64,000 bases of DNA from Staphylococcus marylandisciuri (GTDB lineage: Bacteria; Bacillota; Bacilli; Staphylococcales; Staphylococcaceae). Each line of letters starts with the position of its first letter. Within the stretch, counting starts at the first letter, position 1. The notes beneath the pieces are model-generated. The model did no database searches and had not been told where the DNA came from. It was given only the letters and a program-made list of their open reading frames with translations. This document shows positions 50,026-61,051 of this stretch, in pieces. Both the position numbers and the translations under genes were made by a program. The stretch is from the NCBI RefSeq assembly GCF_025519785.1, contig NZ_JAOPKZ010000013.1, forward strand, positions 30,573 through 94,572. Reading direction: 5' to 3'.

Positions 50026-51084
50026 TTAGTTAATTATCTTAGCGAATATAATGCGACCTGACGAGGTTTGAAGTAAACTGATAACTTCGAGATCAACTTT
50101 CTCCCCAACATGCTTTTTAGCTTTATCCACCACAACCATCGTCCCGTCGTCAAGATAACCGACTGCTTGACCAACTTCTTTACCCATCTTAGTAAGCAAG
50201 AGATTAAAGCGGTCCCCTTGGTGTATATTAGGTTTAATCGCTTCAGATAAATCGTTCACGTTCAACGCTTCAATACCTTGAACATGACATACTTTATTTA
50301 AATTGAAATCCGTAGTAATAATGTGCGCATGATAATGTTGAGCTAATTCAATGAGCATCGTATCTATCTCACTATGAGATTTAGTAGGATGTACGATAGT
50401 AGAAGGATAATTCACATCGTAAATTTCATTTAACACATTAAGTCCGCGTTGTCCTTTTTCTCTTTTCACACTATCGTTGGCGTCGGCAAGCACCTGCAAT
50501 TCATTGACCACGCCTTGTGGTATGAGTAGTTCCCCATCTATAAACCCACATTTAATGATATCTAATATGCGCCCGTCAATAATGGCACTCGTATCCAAGA
50601 TTTTGGGTACGGCGTTACGCGCATTCATGGAAACTGAACGCGCCATATTTTCAGGAAAAAATACTAGCATCTCATCCCTTTTACGCAAGCCGAATTGGAA
50701 CCCTAAATAACTTAACAAAATAGTCAATATCACAGGAACGAAATGATTCAACACACTGTTGCCAATAATTTCAAAGATAAATGACACCATGACCGAAATG
50801 AGTAAACCGATAATTAAACCAATTGTAGCAAACAGTATTTCAATTGCATTGTGACGCATAATCGTGTGTTCAATCGCTTTTAGTAATTGTGTTACTCGAG
50901 GTATAAACCAACCTAGTACGAGGAAAAATATCACTATACCTAGTAAGCCATCAATATATTTATTAAGTAATATATCTACATGTCCAATTCCCAAGTCAGC
51001 AATAATAGTAGGAAGCAAATAAACTCCGAAACTTGCTCCTAGGATGATATAACACATGACGACTACATACTTGATAACATTCAA
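50026..51084 (-). CDS. PIN/TRAM-domain membrane protein (YacL-like)
   Basis: 352 residues from TTG 51084 (GAAGGGAG upstream; in-frame ATG starts at 51111 and 51105 overlap that site). Four hydrophobic segments at the N-terminus, then a PIN domain starting VPKILDTSAIIDGRILDIIK with acidic residues near SHSEIDTMLIELA and IITTDFNLNKV. A C-terminal TRAM domain follows (PNIHQGDRFNLLLTKMGKEV). The combination suggests a membrane-bound RNA-processing enzyme. Conserved between radA and gltX; function not established. Confidence 0.88.
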   Translation of the reverse strand: MNVIKYVVVMCYIILGASFGVYLLPTIIADLGIGHVDILLNKYIDGLLGIVIFFLVLGWFIPRVTQLLKAIEHTIMRHNAIEILFATIGLIIGLLISVMVSFIFEIIGNSVLNHFVPVILTILLSYLGFQFGLRKRDEMLVFFPENMARSVSMNARNAVPKILDTSAIIDGRILDIIKCGFIDGELLIPQGVVNELQVLADANDSVKREKGQRGLNVLNEIYDVNYPSTIVHPTKSHSEIDTMLIELAQHYHAHIITTDFNLNKVCHVQGIEALNVNDLSEAIKPNIHQGDRFNLLLTKMGKEVGQAVGYLDDGTMVVVDKAKKHVGEKVDLEVISLLQTSSGRIIFAKIIN

Positions 51085-51207
51085 ACTGTTATACTCCCTT
51101 CTCATTCTCAAGAAACTTTTTCAATTTATGAAGGCTGTGATAGCTTAATCCATCTTGATAGATAAATATAAATAAGCGTTCAAACATTTATAAACCATCC
51201 TTATCAT

Positions 51208-52581
51208 CTATTTCTTCTTGCTTAAAGCATATGATAAGGCGTCATGCACATGCTTCACACCAATAACTTGAATTTCTTCTGGAAAAGTCCATCCGCCGAT
51301 ATTTGATTCTGGAATAATAATGCGTTTGAAACCCAATTTAGCTGCTTCTTGTACACGTTGTTCAATTCTTGAAACGCGACGCACCTCTCCTGTTAGACCA
51401 ACTTCCCCCACGAAACAGTCTAGACCATCAACAGCTTGATCTTTGAAGCTTGATGCAGTTGCAATAATAATGCCTAGATCTACAGCTGGCTCAGTTAGAC
51501 GCACGCCGCCTGCCACTTTAATATATGCATCTTGTTGTTGTAGTAAATAATTCTCTTTCTTTTCAAGTACAGCCATTAATAAGCTTAAGCGATTGTGATC
51601 GATCCCAGTAGCCATTCTTCGTGGATTATTAAAAGTCGTCGGTGTCACTAACGCTTGTACCTCTATCAATAAAGGGCGCGTCCCTTCCATCGTAGAAACG
51701 ATGGTAGATCCTGGCACGTTAGTGGAGCGTTCTTCTAAGAACATTTCAGAGGGGTTCTTGACACTCTTTAAACCACTCTGTTTCATTTCAAAAATGCCCA
51801 TTTCATTTGTTGACCCGAAACGGTTCTTAACTGCTCTTAGTACACGGTATGCGTGATGCTCATCGCCTTCAAAGTAAAGCACCGTATCCACCATGTGCTC
51901 AAGTAATCTCGGTCCAGCAATCTGACCCTCTTTAGTTACATGTCCAACTATGAAAGTAGCAATATTATTTTGTTTAGCTATGTTCATTAAACTTTGCGTA
52001 CTTTCTCTTACTTGTGAAACAGATCCCGGAGCTGAACTAATATCAGGGTGAAACACAGTTTGAATTGAATCTACTACTAGTAAATCAGGATTTAAACGCT
52101 TAACTGTATCATGAATTATTTCTAAATCTGTTTCTGCAAAGACATTTAATTCACTTGAGTCTTCATCTAAGCGATCTGCTCGAAGCTTAGTTTGATTTAA
52201 AGATTCCTCTCCTGTAATATAAAGGACTTTGTAATCTTGAGATAGTGCGGCACAAACTTGTAACAAAAGTGTGGACTTCCCAATACCTGGGTCTCCCCCG
52301 ATTAAGATAAGAGAGCCATTAACTATACCTCCACCAAGAACACGATTAAATTCTTCTGATTTACTGATAATTCGTGGAGTAGTCTCGTGGTGTACCTCAT
52401 TTAATTTTTGAATTTTTGAATGTGATTCTCGTTTCCCTACGCCATGTTTAGGGCTCGAAGCTTTCCGTTCGACAATTTCTTCCATCTGGTTCCAAGCACC
52501 ACAACTCGGACATTTTCCCATCCACTTGGCAGACTGGTAACCACAAGCCATGCACTCAAATATCACTTTTTTCTTTGCCAC
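51208..52581 (-). CDS. radA: DNA repair protein RadA
   Basis: 457 residues from GTG 52581, eight bases after GGAGG. N-terminal zinc finger [19 protein letters not shown], RecA-like ATPase with Walker [11 protein letters not shown], Walker [11 protein letters not shown], and the RadA-specific KNRFG motif ([14 protein letters not shown]). Lon-like C-terminal domain [15 protein letters not shown]. Promotes branch migration in recombination. Confidence 0.97.
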   Translation of the reverse strand: MAKKKVIFECMACGYQSAKWMGKCPSCGAWNQMEEIVERKASSPKHGVGKRESHSKIQKLNEVHHETTPRIISKSEEFNRVLGGGIVNGSLILIGGDPGIGKSTLLLQVCAALSQDYKVLYITGEESLNQTKLRADRLDEDSSELNVFAETDLEIIHDTVKRLNPDLLVVDSIQTVFHPDISSAPGSVSQVRESTQSLMNIAKQNNIATFIVGHVTKEGQIAGPRLLEHMVDTVLYFEGDEHHAYRVLRAVKNRFGSTNEMGIFEMKQSGLKSVKNPSEMFLEERSTNVPGSTIVSTMEGTRPLLIEVQALVTPTTFNNPRRMATGIDHNRLSLLMAVLEKKENYLLQQQDAYIKVAGGVRLTEPAVDLGIIIATASSFKDQAVDGLDCFVGEVGLTGEVRRVSRIEQRVQEAAKLGFKRIIIPESNIGGWTFPEEIQVIGVKHVHDALSYALSKKK

Positions 52582-52967
52582 ATTTGTACCTCCATCGCTT
52601 ATTAATAAATCTATTCTAAACCCATTCACTACTTTAGACAAATACTGAATGCTCTCACGTATTAATAACTGGTTATATTTAGCTTGTTGTAAAAGTGGGA
52701 CCGAAATTCCAGAACAAGCAGCAGTAAGTTGTCACTAATTGACAATGATCTTACTGCTATTTTCTATTTATCCAATACTTCTTATTGAGTAGAACTATTA
52801 TAAAGGGTCGGTCTCACACTTTACTCATTTACTATCCCTTGTCAATACAAGTAATTTACCATCAAAAAATGGGAGCGGGACAGAAATCTAATTTGAATAA
52901 AAAGATTTCGTAGTCCTGCTCCCACTTGTAATGGTTAAAGCGAGTTGTTAAACGACTCTACATTCTA
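52582..52967. other. radA-clpC intergenic region with two repeat elements
   Basis: Holds a CAGCAGTAAG/CTTACTGCT hairpin near 52715-52760, nested in flanks GTGGGACCGAAATT and GGGTCGGTCTCAC that themselves pair. The single-hairpin repeat at 52871-52923 follows. The clpC operon therefore ends well before radA. Confidence 0.6.
52871..52923 (+). repeat. single-hairpin copy of the intergenic repeat, after clpC
   Basis: GGGAGCGGGACAGAAATC pairs with GATTTCGTAGTCCTGCTCCC. Lies 44 bp past the clpC stop codon and is the best candidate terminator of the ctsR operon. Confidence 0.8.
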
Positions 52968-55439
52968 TTATGATTCTGTAGTTTCTTTACCACTATTCCC
53001 TGAATTTGTTTCATCTCTTTCTTCGATCTCGTATTGGAAGTCGTTACCATCGTGATCAATAATAACATCTTTACCTTCAATTTGGTTACCTGCAAGAATT
53101 AACTCGCTCAGGTTATCTTCCACGGTTTTTTGGATCGCTCTGATAAGCGGTCTAGCACCATACTCAGGGTCATAACCTTCCTCTGCTATTTTATCTTTTG
53201 CAGCGTCAGTAACTCTGATATCAATGTCTTGCTCAGCAAGGCGGTCTGTTAATTTATTGACCATCATCGTTACGATTTCTTTCAACTCTTCTTGAGATAG
53301 CTTATGGAAGACAATAGTATCATCCACACGGTTAAGGAATTCTGGACGGAAAGCATTTTTTAGTTCTTTCATCATCGTCTTACGAATTGTTTCGTAGTCA
53401 TCGTTATCAGACGCACCACTGAAACCAGCGAAGCGCTGATCTTGTAGTTCTTGCGCACCTACGTTAGACGTCATAATAATAACTGTATTTCTAAAGTCTA
53501 CTGTACGGCCTTTCGTATCAGTGAGATGTCCATCATCTAATACTTGAAGCAAGATGTTAAAGACATCTGGGTGCGCTTTTTCAACTTCATCGAATAAAAT
53601 GACGGAGTACGGTTTGCGTCTAACTTTTTCAGTTAATTGACCTCCATCATCGTGACCAACATAACCTGGAGGAGCTCCAACTAAACGACTCACTGCGTGT
53701 TTCTCCATAAACTCACTCATATCTACACGGACTAAAGCATCATCTTCGCCAAACATCGCTTCGGCAAGAGCACGTGCTAGTTCTGTCTTACCTACACCAG
53801 TCGGTCCTAGGAAGATAAAGCTACCAATTGGACGTTTAGGATCTTTAAGTCCTGCGCGCGCACGTCTCACAGCTTTACTGATAGAATCAACCGCTTCTTT
53901 CTGACCAATAACACGTTGATGCAACGTATCTTCCAGATTGAGCAAGCGCTCTGATTCTGTCTCATTAATTTTAGTTAGTGGGATGCCGGTCCATCCAGCT
54001 ATAACTTCAGCGATGTCTTCTTCTGATAAAGCAGTATTGTCGCCGTTTTGCGCATTCTTCCAATTATTATTAGCTTCTTCATATTGTTTCTCTAGCTTAG
54101 TTTGCTTATCGCGTAAGTTAGCTGCATTCTCAAATTCCTGTGCATGTACCGCGGCGTCTTTCTCATTTTTAACTTGTTCTATTTTTTGTTCAATCTCTTT
54201 TAAATTAGGTGGTGTAGTGTGACTTTTAAGACGCACTTTGGAGCTCGCTTCATCAATCAAGTCTATCGCTTTATCCGGAAGGAAACGATCTGAGACGTAG
54301 CGATTGCTGAGCTTAACTGCTGCATCTAGGGCTTCATTCGAGATGTTAATGCGGTGATGCGCTTCGTAACGATCACGTAATCCTTTTAAGATTTCCACCG
54401 TATCCTCTACAGTTGGCTCATCTACTTGGATAGGTTGGAAACGACGCTCTAATGCTGCGTCTTTCTCAATATTTTTACGATACTCATCTAAAGTTGTTGC
54501 ACCTATACATTGCAGTTCACCACGTGCTAATGCTGGTTTGAGGATATTGGAGGCATCAATTGCACCTTCTGCGCCACCAGCACCAACAAGCGTATGCAAT
54601 TCATCGATAAAGAGAATAACATTACCTGCTTGATGAATTTCTTCCATTACTTTTTTCAAGCGTTCTTCAAATTCACCACGGTATTTCGTTCCAGCGACTA
54701 CCGTACCCATATCTAGCGACATCACACGTTTATCCTTTAATGTCTCTGGCACTTCATTGTTCACAATAGCTTGTGCTAAACCTTCAGCAATCGCGGTCTT
54801 TCCTACACCGGGCTCGCCGATGAGTACCGGGTTATTCTTAGTACGACGGCTCAACACTTCAATCACTCGCGTAATTTCTTGGTTTCTACCGATGACTGGA
54901 TCTAGTGTACCATCTTTAGCTATAACTGTTAGATCGCGCGCAAGCCCGTCAAGTGTCGGAGTGTTGTTCGATTTGTTCGCTTGCGCATTCTTATTACCCA
55001 TATCTGGACTACCAAGCGCTTTAACTACTTGCGCACGCGCTTTGGTAATGTTGAGATCTAAATTAGCAAATACACGAGCAGCTACACCTTCGTTTTCACG
55101 TATAAGACCAAGTAAAATGTGTTCAGTACCAACGAAATTGTGGTGCAGTTTGCGCGCTTCATCCATAGATAATTCGATTACTTTTTTCGCGCGCGGTGTG
55201 TAGTGCAAGGCTCCCATTTGTTCTTGTCCATGTCCGATGAGCTTTTCAACTTCTTCAATCACTTTATCTTCAGTAATACCAAATGATTCAAGCACTTTAG
55301 CAGCTATCCCTTCAGGTTCTCTCATTAAACCCAATAGTAAATGTTCAGTACCAATATTTGAGTGATTTAAACGAATAGCTTCTTCTTGAGCGTGAGCTAG
55401 CACGCGTTGCGCTCGTTCTGTCAGTCTACCAAATAACAT
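52968..55439 (-). CDS. clpC: ClpC AAA+ unfoldase
   Basis: 823 residues. Two N-terminal Clp repeats ([20 protein letters not shown] and the copy from [20 protein letters not shown]), first ATPase with Walker A GEPGVGKT, a UVR/M domain coiled coil, and second ATPase [14 protein letters not shown]. Works with ClpP and the McsAB arginine-kinase system to degrade damaged proteins. Last gene of the CtsR-controlled operon. Confidence 0.98.
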   Translation of the reverse strand: MLFGRLTERAQRVLAHAQEEAIRLNHSNIGTEHLLLGLMREPEGIAAKVLESFGITEDKVIEEVEKLIGHGQEQMGALHYTPRAKKVIELSMDEARKLHHNFVGTEHILLGLIRENEGVAARVFANLDLNITKARAQVVKALGSPDMGNKNAQANKSNNTPTLDGLARDLTVIAKDGTLDPVIGRNQEITRVIEVLSRRTKNNPVLIGEPGVGKTAIAEGLAQAIVNNEVPETLKDKRVMSLDMGTVVAGTKYRGEFEERLKKVMEEIHQAGNVILFIDELHTLVGAGGAEGAIDASNILKPALARGELQCIGATTLDEYRKNIEKDAALERRFQPIQVDEPTVEDTVEILKGLRDRYEAHHRINISNEALDAAVKLSNRYVSDRFLPDKAIDLIDEASSKVRLKSHTTPPNLKEIEQKIEQVKNEKDAAVHAQEFENAANLRDKQTKLEKQYEEANNNWKNAQNGDNTALSEEDIAEVIAGWTGIPLTKINETESERLLNLEDTLHQRVIGQKEAVDSISKAVRRARAGLKDPKRPIGSFIFLGPTGVGKTELARALAEAMFGEDDALVRVDMSEFMEKHAVSRLVGAPPGYVGHDDGGQLTEKVRRKPYSVILFDEVEKAHPDVFNILLQVLDDGHLTDTKGRTVDFRNTVIIMTSNVGAQELQDQRFAGFSGASDNDDYETIRKTMMKELKNAFRPEFLNRVDDTIVFHKLSQEELKEIVTMMVNKLTDRLAEQDIDIRVTDAAKDKIAEEGYDPEYGARPLIRAIQKTVEDNLSELILAGNQIEGKDVIIDHDGNDFQYEIEERDETNSGNSGKETTES

Positions 55440-55450
55440 AGCTTGACCTC

Positions 55451-56461
55451 CTAGTTTATATACTTTCTTAATCTATCTGCACGCTTCTCATTAATTGACC
55501 TTTCATCTTCTTCGTCAACTAAGAAAGGCGATTGTATTTCTGTCATTATTTCATTGAAGTCAAAGTCAGGCATCTCGATGTAACCTAAATCGATACCTAA
55601 CTTAACCTCGCTCAATCGATAAGAGGCTTCCTCCATCGAAATTAACCTACTGTATTTCAAGATACCTAATGAACGATAAATACGGTCTTCTGCTTCGGCG
55701 CGATTATGATGATTCAAACGTTCTCGTATTTGCAATTCCTCATTAATAATTTGTTGCACAACTTCAGTTAAACTGTCTATGATGTCTTGTTCTGTCTTTC
55801 CTAAAGTGAGCTGATTCGAAACTTGATAAATGTGACCGAATACTTGTGAACCTTCCCCATAGATACCACGAATAGTGAATCCAAAACGATTAATAGTTTG
55901 AGCGATCCGATTCATGCGTTTCATTATAGATAATCCAGGTAAATGAAGCATTACGCTTGCTCTCATCCCTGTCCCTATATTCGTTGGACAGGTGGTTAGG
56001 TAACCAAGTTGTTCATCATAGCTAATGTCCAGTTGCTCATCAAGTTGATCATCCACCACAGATGCTTTATCAAATAGCTGGTTTAACTCTAAATCGTGGC
56101 TTATAGCTTGAATACGAATGTGATCTTCTTCATTAAGCATGATACTCAAGGACTCATCATCATTTAACATAACCCCCGAGGCCGGTTGCTTTAATAACTC
56201 AGGACTAATGAGATGCTTGGCTACTAGCTGATGTTTACTTTGTTGATCCATGGCATCTAGCCGTTTGAGTTCTAAGTCAGGCAACGCATCCTGGACTTCA
56301 TTAATGATTCGGTGACCTTCATGCTCAGAGGGAAACATAAGTGGATGCACATAGCCTTCAAGATTTCTTGCTAATCTAATACGAGAGGACATGATAACTG
56401 GGCTTGAGGTGTCATCATGGGTCTGATCGCTCATATGTGCTTTTCGTTCCTCTTCACTCAT
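55451..56461 (-). CDS. mcsB: protein arginine kinase McsB
   Basis: 336 residues. ATP:guanido phosphotransferase fold: [20 protein letters not shown], the catalytic-site block [20 protein letters not shown] and [20 protein letters not shown]. Phosphorylates arginines to mark proteins for ClpCP. Its ATG overlaps the end of mcsA, whose 3' end carries the ribosome binding site GGAGAGGAGGAG. Confidence 0.96.
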   Translation of the reverse strand: MSEEERKAHMSDQTHDDTSSPVIMSSRIRLARNLEGYVHPLMFPSEHEGHRIINEVQDALPDLELKRLDAMDQQSKHQLVAKHLISPELLKQPASGVMLNDDESLSIMLNEEDHIRIQAISHDLELNQLFDKASVVDDQLDEQLDISYDEQLGYLTTCPTNIGTGMRASVMLHLPGLSIMKRMNRIAQTINRFGFTIRGIYGEGSQVFGHIYQVSNQLTLGKTEQDIIDSLTEVVQQIINEELQIRERLNHHNRAEAEDRIYRSLGILKYSRLISMEEASYRLSEVKLGIDLGYIEMPDFDFNEIMTEIQSPFLVDEEDERSINEKRADRLRKYIN

Positions 56462-57002
56462 CTTTCTCCTCCTCTCCCTGAGCTTTCAAAGCCTTGATTT
56501 CATCACGAACCACTGCTGCTTCTTCAAACTCCTGTTCTTCAATAAGTTGATTTAAATGAGCGGATTTTTCTTCTATCTGTTTTTTAAGTGCTAATTTCTG
56601 ATAAGAAGACTGGGGAACTTTACCTATATGCTCGAATTGGCCACCTTGCACGCGCCGTACGATGTCCACTATATCGTCTTTGAAGGTTGCATAACATTCA
56701 GCACAACCAAACTTACCAACATTTGCAATATCTTTTAACGTCATCTCGCAGTGAGGGCAGCGTTTTTCCTCTTTGACCGCAATCTCATCAAAGTTAATTC
56801 CATGTTTAGCTGCGAGGTGCTGTAGAATTTGTTTAACTACAAAAGCGCCTTCGATATCATCTTGGTGCACTTGTTGAGAGTCAGTCCATGGATTTCCGCC
56901 TTGAGCGCACGTCACACACACCCACTTCTCTTGGATTCCATCGTGACCTTTGACTGCTACTTTAACCTCAGCTTCATTCAAATGGCAATTTTCACATAGC
57001 AC
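56454..57002 (-). CDS. mcsA: McsA, activator of McsB
   Basis: 182 residues from GTG 57002 behind GAGGTG (ATG 57017 overlaps that site). Four CxxC zinc motifs in two pairs: CENC, CVTC, CPHC and CAEC. The C-terminal UVR domain ([20 protein letters not shown]) resembles that of UvrB. Overlaps mcsB by 8 bp in the ctsR operon. Confidence 0.95.
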   Translation of the reverse strand: MLCENCHLNEAEVKVAVKGHDGIQEKWVCVTCAQGGNPWTDSQQVHQDDIEGAFVVKQILQHLAAKHGINFDEIAVKEEKRCPHCEMTLKDIANVGKFGCAECYATFKDDIVDIVRRVQGGQFEHIGKVPQSSYQKLALKKQIEEKSAHLNQLIEEQEFEEAAVVRDEIKALKAQGEEEKDE

Positions 57003-57017
57003 TAGTGAACACCTCAT

Positions 57018-57479
57018 TTAATAATAGTTTATAACCGGTAGGAGTCTCTTAAGAATGTTAGCTCGAACGATATCTCTTGCCATCACATCCATTTGAAGTG
57101 TCTCTCTATCTACTATCGTATGAATCATCTTAGATTCTCGATCAGTAATATAACCTTTCTCTAATAACCCATCAATAATATAGTAAGCTTGTTGTTGTGA
57201 TATTGAAGGGCCTATAAGTGTGAGTAAGTGATTAATATAACCTGTCGTATCTTTATGTTCAACTTTGGTGATTCGGATATAACCTCCACCACCGCGTTTA
57301 CTTTCAATTTCATATCCATGTTCATTCGTGAAACGAGTCTTTATCACATAATTTAACTGCGAAGGTACACAATCAAAACGTTGTGCGATTGTTGCACGTT
57401 GTATTTCTACGACGTCTTCATCGGTGTCTTCAAATAATCGCTTAATGTATGCTTCTATGATGTCTGACATATTGTGCAT
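57018..57479 (-). CDS. ctsR: transcriptional repressor CtsR
   Basis: 153 residues, S. aureus length. Winged helix ([20 protein letters not shown], then [16 protein letters not shown]) including the tetraglycine heat-sensor loop, and C-terminal dimer domain. Repressor of clp genes and of its own operon. ATG 57479 lies six bases after AGAGGTG. Confidence 0.97.
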   Translation of the reverse strand: MHNMSDIIEAYIKRLFEDTDEDVVEIQRATIAQRFDCVPSQLNYVIKTRFTNEHGYEIESKRGGGGYIRITKVEHKDTTGYINHLLTLIGPSISQQQAYYIIDGLLEKGYITDRESKMIHTIVDRETLQMDVMARDIVRANILKRLLPVINYY

Positions 57480-57491
57480 GTTATCACCTCT

Positions 57492-57539
57492 TTTGACCTT
57501 CTTTGACTATATTATATGACCAACTTTGACCTTTTTCAA
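57492..57539 (-). promoter_or_regulatory. ctsR operon promoter with CtsR operators
   Basis: On the minus strand TTGAAA (57534-57539), 17-base spacer, TATAAT (57511-57516). CtsR heptads (A/GGTCAAA) appear in two pairs: GGTCAAAGTTGGTCA (57517-57531) in the spacer and GTCAAAGAAGGTCAAA (57492-57507) just downstream of the -10 box. Bound CtsR would block polymerase directly. Confidence 0.92.
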
Positions 57540-57636
57540 CCAATATGATTGGAATTTTTACAGATAAGTCATGTCGATTTAAAGTATTTTATTGTATGAT
57601 AGATAGTGAAAATTTTTAAAAGGGATGAGTTATCAC

Positions 57637-58851
57637 ATGCATATATTTATCGGCATAATTGGGATTATAGTCTTCTTAGCATTAGCGTTTGCCTTCAGTT
57701 CTGATCGCAAAAATATCCGCTGGCGCTATGTAGGCTTATTAATTGTACTTCAATTTATATTTGCTTTTATCTTACTCAAAACGACAGTAGGTATTAAATT
57801 GATCGGATCTATTTCTTTCGGATTTAATTATCTACTCAAACAAGCAGCAGAAGGGGTCAATTTCGTATTTGGTGGTTTTAAATATGTTAATCCAGACCAT
57901 CCGCCATTTTTCTTTAACGTCTTACTTCCTATCGTTTTCATTTCAGCATTGATTGGTATTTTACAATACACACGCATTTTACCTTTTATTATAAAATATT
58001 TAGGCTTAGCCATCTCCTTTATTAGCGGCATGGGACGCCTTGAATCGTATAATGCTGTTGCAGCAGCGATCCTTGGTCAATCAGAGGTCTTTATTTCCTT
58101 AAAGCGCGAGCTTGCGTACGTGAACAAACAGCGTCTATATACGTTAACTGCTTCAGCTATGTCTACCGTTTCTGCTTCAATTATCGGCGCTTATTTCTCA
58201 CTTATTGAACCGAAATATGTGGTCACAGCAGTGGTGCTTAACTTGTTCGGTGGATTCGTTATTGCTTCGATCATCAATCCTTATCGAGTAAATAAAGAAG
58301 ATGATAAATTAATCATTGAAGAGAGTGAAGTAAAGAAACAATCGTTCTTCGAAGTACTAGGGGAATATATCTTAGACGGATTCAAGGTCGCAGTTATAGT
58401 TGGTGCCATGCTCATTGGTTACATTGCGATTATCGCTTTACTCAATGGCATTGTTAGCAACATTTTCAGTTTCGCATCTCACGGTAAGGTACAATGGGAT
58501 TTCCAAACATTAATTGGATTTGTGTTTGCGCCATTTGCTTTCTTAACAGGAATTCCTTGGCACGATGCAGTACATGCAGGATCAGTGATGGCTACGAAGT
58601 TGTTATCTAATGAGTTCGTGGCGATGGAACACTTAGGTAAAGTGAAAGGTATCAGCGAACATGCGCGAGGTATTGTTTCAGTCTTCTTAGTATCTTTCGC
58701 TAACTTTAGTTCTATAGGTATTATCTCTGGAGCTATAAAATCTTTAAACAACGAGAAAGGTGATATGGTTGCGCGATTCGGTCTGAGATTGCTGTTCGGT
58801 GCAACGCTCGTTTCATTTATTTCAGCAACCATTGCAGGTTTCTTTATTTAA
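57637..58851 (+). CDS. nupC: concentrative nucleoside transporter NupC family
   Basis: 404 residues from ATG 57637 (AAAAGGG upstream; ATG 57625 is too close to it). About nine membrane segments, N-terminal FIGIIGIIVFLALAFAFSSD and RKNIRWRYVGLLI, the GQSEVFISLKRE re-entrant region and SFANFSSIGIISGAIKSLN near the end are typical of CNT proteins. Cotransports nucleosides with H+ or Na+. Divergent from ctsR. Confidence 0.92.
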   Translation: MHIFIGIIGIIVFLALAFAFSSDRKNIRWRYVGLLIVLQFIFAFILLKTTVGIKLIGSISFGFNYLLKQAAEGVNFVFGGFKYVNPDHPPFFFNVLLPIVFISALIGILQYTRILPFIIKYLGLAISFISGMGRLESYNAVAAAILGQSEVFISLKRELAYVNKQRLYTLTASAMSTVSASIIGAYFSLIEPKYVVTAVVLNLFGGFVIASIINPYRVNKEDDKLIIEESEVKKQSFFEVLGEYILDGFKVAVIVGAMLIGYIAIIALLNGIVSNIFSFASHGKVQWDFQTLIGFVFAPFAFLTGIPWHDAVHAGSVMATKLLSNEFVAMEHLGKVKGISEHARGIVSVFLVSFANFSSIGIISGAIKSLNNEKGDMVARFGLRLLFGATLVSFISATIAGFFI

Positions 58852-59000
58852 TTCATACTTAAAATTCTAAGATACACTATGTAGCAACCTATACTATTAG
58901 ACGTGTTACAAATTTTGCTAGAGAGGCATAGGACATGTAAATAATGAGTTATAGAACGGCCTCGAGGCAATTAAAGAACCCCCTATACTCTTTGAAAGCC

Positions 59001-59300
59001 GAGGTCGGGACAACAGCGTTTAGGATTTGAGCAGGGGCCCCAACACAGAGAAACTGGTAAACCAGTTTCCTCAAGCACAGCGAGTTGGGGTGGGCCCCAA
59101 CACAGAGGGAGCGGGACAGAAATCTAATTTGAACAAAAAGATTTCGTAGTCCCGCCCCGGCAAGGATGACTAGAATTGAAAAAAACTTGATACAAGCGCA
59201 TTTTCAAATCAGTCATCTACTGCCAAGATACTGAAAGAGGTTGAGACATTACATTATCTCCCAGCCTCTTTCTCTCTAGTTAAAGACCTTTATATTCCAG
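59001..59300 (+). repeat. composite repeat array: CCGATTAACGG-family end, STAR-like core and three-hairpin element
   Basis: GAGGTCGGGACAACAGCGTT, then GCAGGGGCCCCAACACAGAG with AAACTGGTAAACCAGTTTCC. A second GTGGGCCCCAACACAGAGGG leads directly into a complete three-hairpin unit starting GGGAGCGGGACAGAAATC (59108-59265), with a final GGCTGG...CCAGCC-like segment. The array ends exactly where the IS110 transposase remnant begins. Confidence 0.8.
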
Positions 59301-59304
59301 CCTC

Positions 59305-60216
59305 ACCTACATAAGCATTTAACTATTTATTCGATTTGAATTGAGTCACATCTCCTAGTTCTCCAAGTATCATCGCTGCTGTTAGCTCTCCAATGCCTGG
59401 AATAGAATAAATCGCTTGAAAAGCATCAAGTTGTTTAGCCAATTGGATCATTTCTTTATCTAATTGGCTCATTTGTTGTATAGAAGTTTTTAATTGTTGA
59501 ATGCGTAATTTCGTTTTTTGAACTATAAAAGAATGTTTAGCTACATGAGGATAACTTTCATGTGCAAGTTTAACTAATTCTTTCGCATAGTTTTCTGCTT
59601 TCTTAATAGATAAACCTTTGTCTGTAGAGTTAAGAATGCTCGTAATAAGCGTTTCTAAATCTTGTTGATAGACGAGGTCAGGATGAGGGAATTGTTGAGC
59701 GATATTAAGTGCTATGAGAGAGTAACGGTTTTTAAATAATGTTTCTAATTGAGGGAAAGTTTGATGTAATGATTCCTCAATTTCTACTTTCAAGCGATTT
59801 TGTTCATTTTCCATTTCTAAATGAAATCGTGCACGTTCACGTAATTCAAAGAAAATACCAGAATAACTTTGTTGGTGCTTAATGGATTGAAGTTTAGGTG
59901 CTAATTGGGCTAATTTATGGGCATCAGATTGATCTGTTTTCCATGACCTTAAAGAACTTGTTTTGAATTTTGCCTCCAATGGATTTAATTCAATATAATT
60001 TATTTGATTGACTCGGCAAAATCGAACCATACCTCTTGAATAAATCCCTGTAGATTCAAAAATGAGTGTTGGATTGTCCATTTTATTTAAATACTTGAGT
60101 AAATAATTATAACCATTTTTATTATTTTGAATAGTAAATTCCTTTTGGAGCTTGTCATGGTTATAATGAGCGATGACACTGTTTTTCTTACTTATATCAA
60201 TGCCTAAATAATTGAT
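59305..60216 (-). pseudogene. decayed IS110-family transposase
   Basis: Reading from 60216, INYLGIDISKKNSVIAHYNH is the RuvC-like N-terminus of IS110 transposases, preceded by AGGAGG. The expected ATG is ATC, so the start appears mutated. The frame then runs through IFESTGIYSRGMVRFC, NPLEAKFKTSSLRSWKTDQS and YSIPGIGELTAAMILGELG (Transposase_20 domain). It meets an in-frame TAG (59323-59325) where CAG would give SNKQLNAYVG, and matching sequence stops six codons later at the repeat array. About 100 C-terminal residues, including the conserved serine region, are missing. Inactive. Confidence 0.85.
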
Positions 60217-60414
60217 AAGTCAAACCTCCTATATCGTTTTTGAGAAGCAAGAACTTTACTTAACCTTTTTCATTTCACTTTCCTATACACGGTTTCAAGA
60301 ACCCACCATACTCCAATCGAATTTCAAAAGGCGAGAGTAAAGCTGATCGGTTTTGAATACGGATTTAAAATCCAAGAGACCACATGATCTACTTCTCTCT
60401 TTAACTATAAAAAA

Positions 60415-60456
60415 TAGCTATGAAAAAATCTATCGTCATAGATTTCTTCATAGCTA
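60415..60456 (-). terminator. terminator after pdxT
   Basis: TAGCTATGAAAAAATCTAT and ATAGATTTCTTCATAGCTA form an almost perfect 19-bp stem with loop CGTC. On the minus strand it is followed by TTTTTTATAG. Lies about 20 bp past the pdxT stop codon. Confidence 0.9.
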
Positions 60457-60474
60457 ATCTTAGTATGTTTCGAT

Positions 60475-61050
60475 TTAAGCGCTTGCTTTCTTGTGTTTAG
60501 CTACAATCTCATCGATGAAATATGATGTTACACGATAATCATCTGTAAGTTCAGGATGGAAAGAAACTCCGAGATATTGATCTTGTTTAACAGCTACGAT
60601 TTTACCCTCAACCTCAGAAAGAATTTGAGCATTTCCGTATACCTCCGCAATGTGAGGTGCACGAATAAATACGCCTTCGATGTCATCCGCTACGCCTTTA
60701 ATAACTAGCTCCGACTCGAAACTATCCACTTGGCGCCCAAATGAATTACGCTCTACGGAAATATCAAGCTTGCTTAAATAACCTGCTTCCCCTACGATAT
60801 CTTTCGCAAGTACGATAAGACCAGCGCATGTTCCAAATATAGGAAGGTCTGAGTCAGCTAAAGCTTTATCAAATCCGTATAAAGACATGAGGCGACGTAA
60901 AGTCGTCGATTCGCCCCCTGGTAGGATTAATCCGTCTATCTCATTAAGTTGTTCAACCTTCTTAATTGGCAGGCCCTCATGGCCACTCAACTCAATGTGA
61001 CGAATGTGTTCGCGCACAGCACCTTGTAATGCTAGAACTCCGATTCTCAT
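60475..61050 (-). CDS. pdxT: pyridoxal 5'-phosphate synthase glutaminase subunit PdxT
   Basis: 191 residues from ATG 61050. Class I glutaminase: [15 protein letters not shown], the nucleophile in [13 protein letters not shown], and catalytic H and E in [12 protein letters not shown]. Supplies ammonia to PdxS. It overlaps nothing but begins 1 bp from the pdxS stop, so they are translated together. Confidence 0.97.
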   Translation of the reverse strand: MRIGVLALQGAVREHIRHIELSGHEGLPIKKVEQLNEIDGLILPGGESTTLRRLMSLYGFDKALADSDLPIFGTCAGLIVLAKDIVGEAGYLSKLDISVERNSFGRQVDSFESELVIKGVADDIEGVFIRAPHIAEVYGNAQILSEVEGKIVAVKQDQYLGVSFHPELTDDYRVTSYFIDEIVAKHKKASA

Positions 61051-61051
61051 C

